Assembly: GCA_934754975.1 (NCBI GenBank)
Contig: CAKVKI010000109.1
Coordinates: forward strand, 1-8,677
Origin: an uncultured Alistipes sp.
Lineage (GTDB): Bacteria > Bacteroidota > Bacteroidia > Bacteroidales > Rikenellaceae
Direction of reading: 5' to 3'
DNA: 8,677 bases
Numbering within the stretch: the first letter of the stretch is position 1; every line of letters starts with the position of its first letter. A program made the translations under genes and the position numbers. Below the pieces are notes generated by a model. It saw only the letters and a program-made list of their open reading frames with translations. It had not been told where the DNA came from and did no database searches. Of the stretch, positions 6,878 through 8,677 are shown piece by piece.

Positions 6878-6972
6878 CCGGAAAAACCAAGCCGGGAACC
6901 CATCTCCGGAAAATCACACCGGAAAACCCACCCATGAAACCAGGATCGGGAAACCACGCCGGAAAGCCCCTC
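6878..6972. repeat. Degenerate 13-14 nt tandem repeat
   Basis: Starting 10 nt after the hydrolase stop codon, seven consecutive units begin at 6878, 6892, 6906, 6919, 6932, 6946 and 6959. Their approximate consensus is CCGGAAAACCAC followed by one or two variable bases; the best copies are CCGGAAAATCACA and CCGGAAAACCCAC. Weaker 17-nt-spaced CCGG units continue at 6973, 6990 and 7007, up to the terminator. The period is not a multiple of three and no credible protein is encoded. Unlike CRISPR repeats, the units are short and have no unique spacers. It lies in the transcribed 3' region of the hydrolase gene; its function is unknown. Confidence 0.65.
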
Positions 6973-7016
6973 CCGGGAGCAGATGCTCTCCGGCCGCGGC
7001 GATTCCCCGGAAAAGA

Positions 7017-7051
7017 AAAAAGGAGCGCTCCGCAAACGAGCGCTCCTTTTT
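7017..7051. terminator. Bidirectional intrinsic terminator
   Basis: AAAAGGAGCGCTC (ending at 7030) pairs with GAGCGCTCCTTTT (from 7038) in a perfect stem of 14 bp (7017-7030 with 7038-7051) around the 7-nt loop CGCAAAC. T-tracts exist on both strands. It lies between two convergent genes, the hydrolase (+) and the small membrane protein (-), and can serve both. Confidence 0.94.
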
Positions 7052-7069
7052 CGGCTAAACACAACCGGT

Positions 7070-7480
7070 TTATTTCTCTTTGCGTGAGAGCGCCCGCTCC
7101 ACGATGAACGAGACGACCAGCCCGAGTCCTCCGAAGAAGAGGATCGAACCTCCGTACACCACGCTCCGCACCTCATAGGAAGCGTCGTAACAGCTCCAGT
7201 TCAGCAGCATAAACCCGAAGAGCAGTCCCAGCCCCAGCCCCAGCAGCAGGCAGCCCGTCTTAAAGGCTCCCGAAGTCACTCCCGAAACCGCCCGCACGGG
7301 AACCGGCGCAGCCGTGCGGATTCCCATCGGCATAAGTTTCAGGTAGTCGATCAGGGCGTTTCCGTCCATTTTTTCGATAATCATGCGGCGTTCGCGGCGG
7401 CAGATAATCAATTCGAAGAGCTTGTAGATACCCAGCGTAACGGTGGCTACGACAACAATAGGAATAAGGAAATCAAACAT
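7070..7480 (-). CDS. Small membrane protein, DUF6249-like
   Basis: The 136-residue product has three predicted membrane segments: residues 3-26 (FLIPIVVVATVTLGIYKLFEL), 76-94 (the Gly/Leu-rich GLGLGLLFGF stretch) and 108-127 (YGGSILFFGGLGLVVSF). A basic cytoplasmic segment follows helix 1 (CRRERRMIIEKMDG, 27-40). This arrangement, an N-terminal helix followed by a short RxERxxxIEK stretch, resembles DUF6249 proteins of Bacteroidota. To my recollection those are often encoded beside ECF sigma factors, as here. The assignment is by eye and is tentative. The gene is divergent from the sigma factor, with 234 nt between the two starts, and uses the terminator 7017-7051. The AT-rich region before its ATG shows no clear -33/-7 pair. 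A role in the sigma signalling pathway is inference from proximity. Confidence 0.8.
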   Translation of the reverse strand: MFDFLIPIVVVATVTLGIYKLFELIICRRERRMIIEKMDGNALIDYLKLMPMGIRTAAPVPVRAVSGVTSGAFKTGCLLLGLGLGLLFGFMLLNWSCYDASYEVRSVVYGGSILFFGGLGLVVSFIVERALSRKEK

Positions 7481-7590
7481 AATTTTAAGTATTAAAAATT
7501 AATAAATTCGTTTTTGCGATCTTTTGCCCGAAACAAACTCCGGCTCAGACAGGATACGCCTCCGGCAAAAAATGGGAACAGGTTTTTCTT

Positions 7591-7617
7591 TTTGCCGTCC
7601 GGCTTTCGCTATCTTTG
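7591..7617 (+). promoter_or_regulatory. Bacteroidota-type promoter of the sigma gene
   Basis: TATCTTTG (7610-7617) is an exact match to the -7 consensus TAnnTTTG. A TTTG at 7591-7594 could be the -33 element, but the 15-nt gap is shorter than the usual roughly 19 nt, so the -33 assignment is weak. Transcription would begin near 7623, right at the base of the leader hairpin (7620-7708), leaving a leader of about 90 nt. Confidence 0.6.
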
Positions 7618-7619
7618 TC

Positions 7620-7708
7620 CTGTTAGACGCAGTTTGCGGAAAAAGGTTACAACCCCGAAAAAAAATGCCGTCACGTGTAACCTTTTCCGGCTCTCCGCGT
7701 CTAAACAG
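7620..7708 (+). promoter_or_regulatory. Long leader hairpin before the ECF sigma gene
   Basis: Two nested helices can form. The inner arm GGTTACA with its flanking A-run (7641-7651) pairs without mismatch over 11 bp with TGTAACCTTTT (7676-7686). After a one-base bulge at A7640, CGG (7637-7639) pairs with CCG (7687-7689), making 14 bp in all. The outer arm TTAGACGC (7623-7630) pairs with GCGTCTAA (7697-7704). After a bulge at A7705, CTG (7620-7622) pairs with CAG (7706-7708). The terminal loop is 24 nt, A-rich and C-rich, and a 6 x 7 nt internal loop separates the helices. The structure starts just after the -7 box and ends 6 nt before the ATG at 7715. It would bring the 5' end next to the start codon. 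No T-tract follows, so it is not an intrinsic terminator; it may control translation or mRNA stability. Confidence 0.65.
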
Positions 7709-7714
7709 ACAGTT

Positions 7715-8281
7715 ATGCAGCAACAGGAGGAACAGGAACTGATCCGACGGATCGTAAACGGAGAAACCGATCTGTACGCCATCTTCGCCGAACGCTACGG
7801 GCGGGTGGTCTACACGCTGGTCTCCCGCATCGTCGGTTGTCCCGAAGACGCCGAAGAGCTGGCGCAGGACGTTTTCCTGAAGGCGTTCCGCAGCCTGCAC
7901 CGTTTCGACGCCCGCAGTGCGTTCCCGACGTGGCTCTTCCGCATCGCCTACAACACGGCCGTCTCCGAAACACGGCGCAGGAAGCGCGAATGGGCCTGCA
8001 TCGACGAAAAACGGCTGGCCAGCCTGCCCGACAGCGACGCCGACCGGCTCGACGGCTGGGAGCAGAAGCAGGAGCATATCGACGCGCTGACCCGCGCCGT
8101 CGAACTGCTCGAACCCGAAGAGCGGGCGCTCGTGTCGCTCTTCTATTACGAAGAACGCCCTGTCAGCGAATGCGCCCAAATTACCGGCCTGACGGAAACC
8201 AACGTCAAAGTCCGGCTGCACCGCATCCGCAAAAAATTATATATACTGGTAAACACGCAACTGCATGGACACGAAACATAG
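7715..8281 (+). CDS. ECF-type RNA polymerase sigma factor
   Basis: The 188-residue product is a group 4 (ECF) sigma factor that directs RNA polymerase to a specific promoter set. Region sigma-2 covers about residues 20-90, with the core-binding helix DAEELAQDVFLKAF (45-58) and the -10 recognition segment FPTWLFRIAYNTAVSETRRR (70-89). An acidic linker follows (SLPDSDADRLDGWEQ). Region sigma-4 spans 131-175, with a helix-turn-helix (VSECAQITGLTETNVKVRLHR) that reads the -35-type element. I chose ATG 7715 because it gives the normal ECF start (ELIRRIVNGE). An in-frame ATG at 7514 would add 67 residues with no family resemblance, encoded by promoter and leader hairpin sequence. The gene overlaps the next one by 17 nt, which points to translational coupling with a partner that probably holds it at the membrane. 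Confidence 0.93.
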   Translation: MQQQEEQELIRRIVNGETDLYAIFAERYGRVVYTLVSRIVGCPEDAEELAQDVFLKAFRSLHRFDARSAFPTWLFRIAYNTAVSETRRRKREWACIDEKRLASLPDSDADRLDGWEQKQEHIDALTRAVELLEPEERALVSLFYYEERPVSECAQITGLTETNVKVRLHRIRKKLYILVNTQLHGHET

Positions 8282-8677
8282 CATCATCCGCCGCGCATTG
8301 GAACAGGCCCCGGGCACACAGCTGCCCGAGGGTTTTTCCGCACACCTCATGGAACGCATCCGGCGCGAATCGGCGCGCCGCGAAAAGCGCGAAACATGGC
8401 TGCTGGTCCTCTCCGGCATCGGCTGCCTGGCCGCGCTGATCGCGGGCATCGGCTGGTATTTCTTCTATGAGCCGGGCGTGGGACTTCAACTGCCCGCGCT
8501 GCCGAAACTGCCCGCATTTCCCGAGCTGCCGGCGCTTCCCGACCTGCCCGCATTTCCCGACCTGGGCGCATTTATGAAACTGCCGGATATTTCCATTCCC
8601 GCCCCCCCGGCCGAAGAGGGCTGCCTGCCGCTGCTCTATATCTTTATCGCCGCGACTTTCCTCGGCCTGTCCGGGCT
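8265..8677 (+). CDS. Membrane protein with Leu/Pro repeat, putative anti-sigma partner, 3' end missing
   Basis: An open frame from ATG 8265 runs off the window after 137 codons. Its N terminus, about 43 residues, is cytoplasmic and basic (LPEGFSAHLMERIRRESARREKRE) and ends at a hydrophobic helix (residues 44-68, WLLVLSGIGCLAALIAGIGWYFF). A Leu/Pro-rich hexapeptide repeat follows (76-105), then a short linker (PAPPAEEGC) and the start of a second hydrophobic segment from about residue 121 (LPLLYIFIAATFLGL). The start lies inside the sigma gene (17-nt overlap), which is typical of sigma/anti-sigma pairs. It has no HxxxCxxC zinc motif, so it is not a classical ZAS anti-sigma factor. An anti-sigma or co-regulator role is inferred from position. 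I do not recognise the family. Confidence 0.8.
   Translation, partial: MDTKHSIIRRALEQAPGTQLPEGFSAHLMERIRRESARREKRETWLLVLSGIGCLAALIAGIGWYFFYEPGVGLQLPALPKLPAFPELPALPDLPAFPDLGAFMKLPDISIPAPPAEEGCLPLLYIFIAATFLGLSG
8490..8579 (+). repeat. 18-nt in-frame tandem repeat (five units)
   Basis: Five 18-nt units begin at 8490, 8508, 8526, 8544 and 8562 and encode LPALPK, LPAFPE, LPALPD, LPAFPD and the divergent LGAFMK. Units 2 and 4 are nearly identical in DNA (CTGCCCGCATTTCCCGA plus one base), and units 1 and 3 resemble each other, as if a 36-nt pair had been duplicated. The coded segment lies between two hydrophobic helices, so it should face the periplasm. Confidence 0.8.

Noticed and set aside
6878..7010. 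CRISPR array
   Set aside because: The 13-14 nt units are contiguous and degenerate, there are no unique spacers, and no cas gene is present.
6157..7176. A 339-codon open frame on the - strand opposite the hydrolase gene
   Set aside because: No recognisable domain. It runs through the UlaG-like gene, the tandem repeat and the terminator hairpin, so it is a shadow frame.
7620..7708. Inverted repeats of an invertible promoter (phase variation)
   Set aside because: The segment between the best arms is only 24 nt and contains no promoter; the promoter lies outside the repeats. An RNA hairpin fits better.
7514..7714. Upstream in-frame ATG extending the sigma factor by 67 residues
   Set aside because: The extension has no sigma-factor similarity and is encoded by the -7 box and the leader hairpin.

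Overview
The window looks like a chromosomal segment of a Bacteroidales bacterium, most likely Alistipes or a close relative in the Rikenellaceae. This is inferred from the L20 sequence type, near-perfect Bacteroidota-style -7 boxes (TAnnTTTG), start sites that mostly lack Shine-Dalgarno sequences, GC-rich coding regions with AT-rich gaps, and several secreted proteins and lipoproteins including a DUF2147 protein. No tRNA, rRNA, IS element, CRISPR array or phage gene is visible.

Layout: (1) 1-619, the end of the ribosomal block: the 3' end of rpmI (L35), rplT (L20) and a strong intrinsic terminator. (2) 719-4503, a likely three-gene operon on the + strand: a secreted M6-type zinc metalloprotease with an FN3 domain, a small lipoprotein of unknown function 8 nt downstream, and a MefA-like MFS efflux transporter 15 nt further on. 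It ends at a bidirectional terminator (4522-4558). (3) 4574-6033, two exported proteins on the - strand: a probably surface-exposed lipoprotein of unknown family and a periplasmic DUF2147 protein. (4) 6121-6867, a lipid-anchored UlaG-like metallo-beta-lactamase-fold hydrolase on the + strand, followed by a degenerate 13-14 nt tandem repeat and a second bidirectional terminator (7017-7051). (5) 7070-8677, a regulatory locus: a small three-helix membrane protein (DUF6249-like) on the - strand, and divergently an ECF sigma factor whose leader folds into a long hairpin. The sigma gene overlaps a membrane protein gene by 17 nt. That gene runs off the window edge and carries an unusual Leu/Pro-rich hexapeptide repeat between two hydrophobic segments.

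Most of the window serves the cell envelope: export of a protease, lipoproteins, drug or peptide efflux, and an ECF sigma/membrane-partner module that probably senses the envelope state. The least explained signals are the sigma-factor leader hairpin, the proline-repeat membrane protein, an 18-nt motif found just upstream of two unlinked genes for exported proteins, and the 13-14 nt repeat. I see no clear evidence of a wholly new multi-gene system, but the sigma locus is the best candidate for something undescribed.
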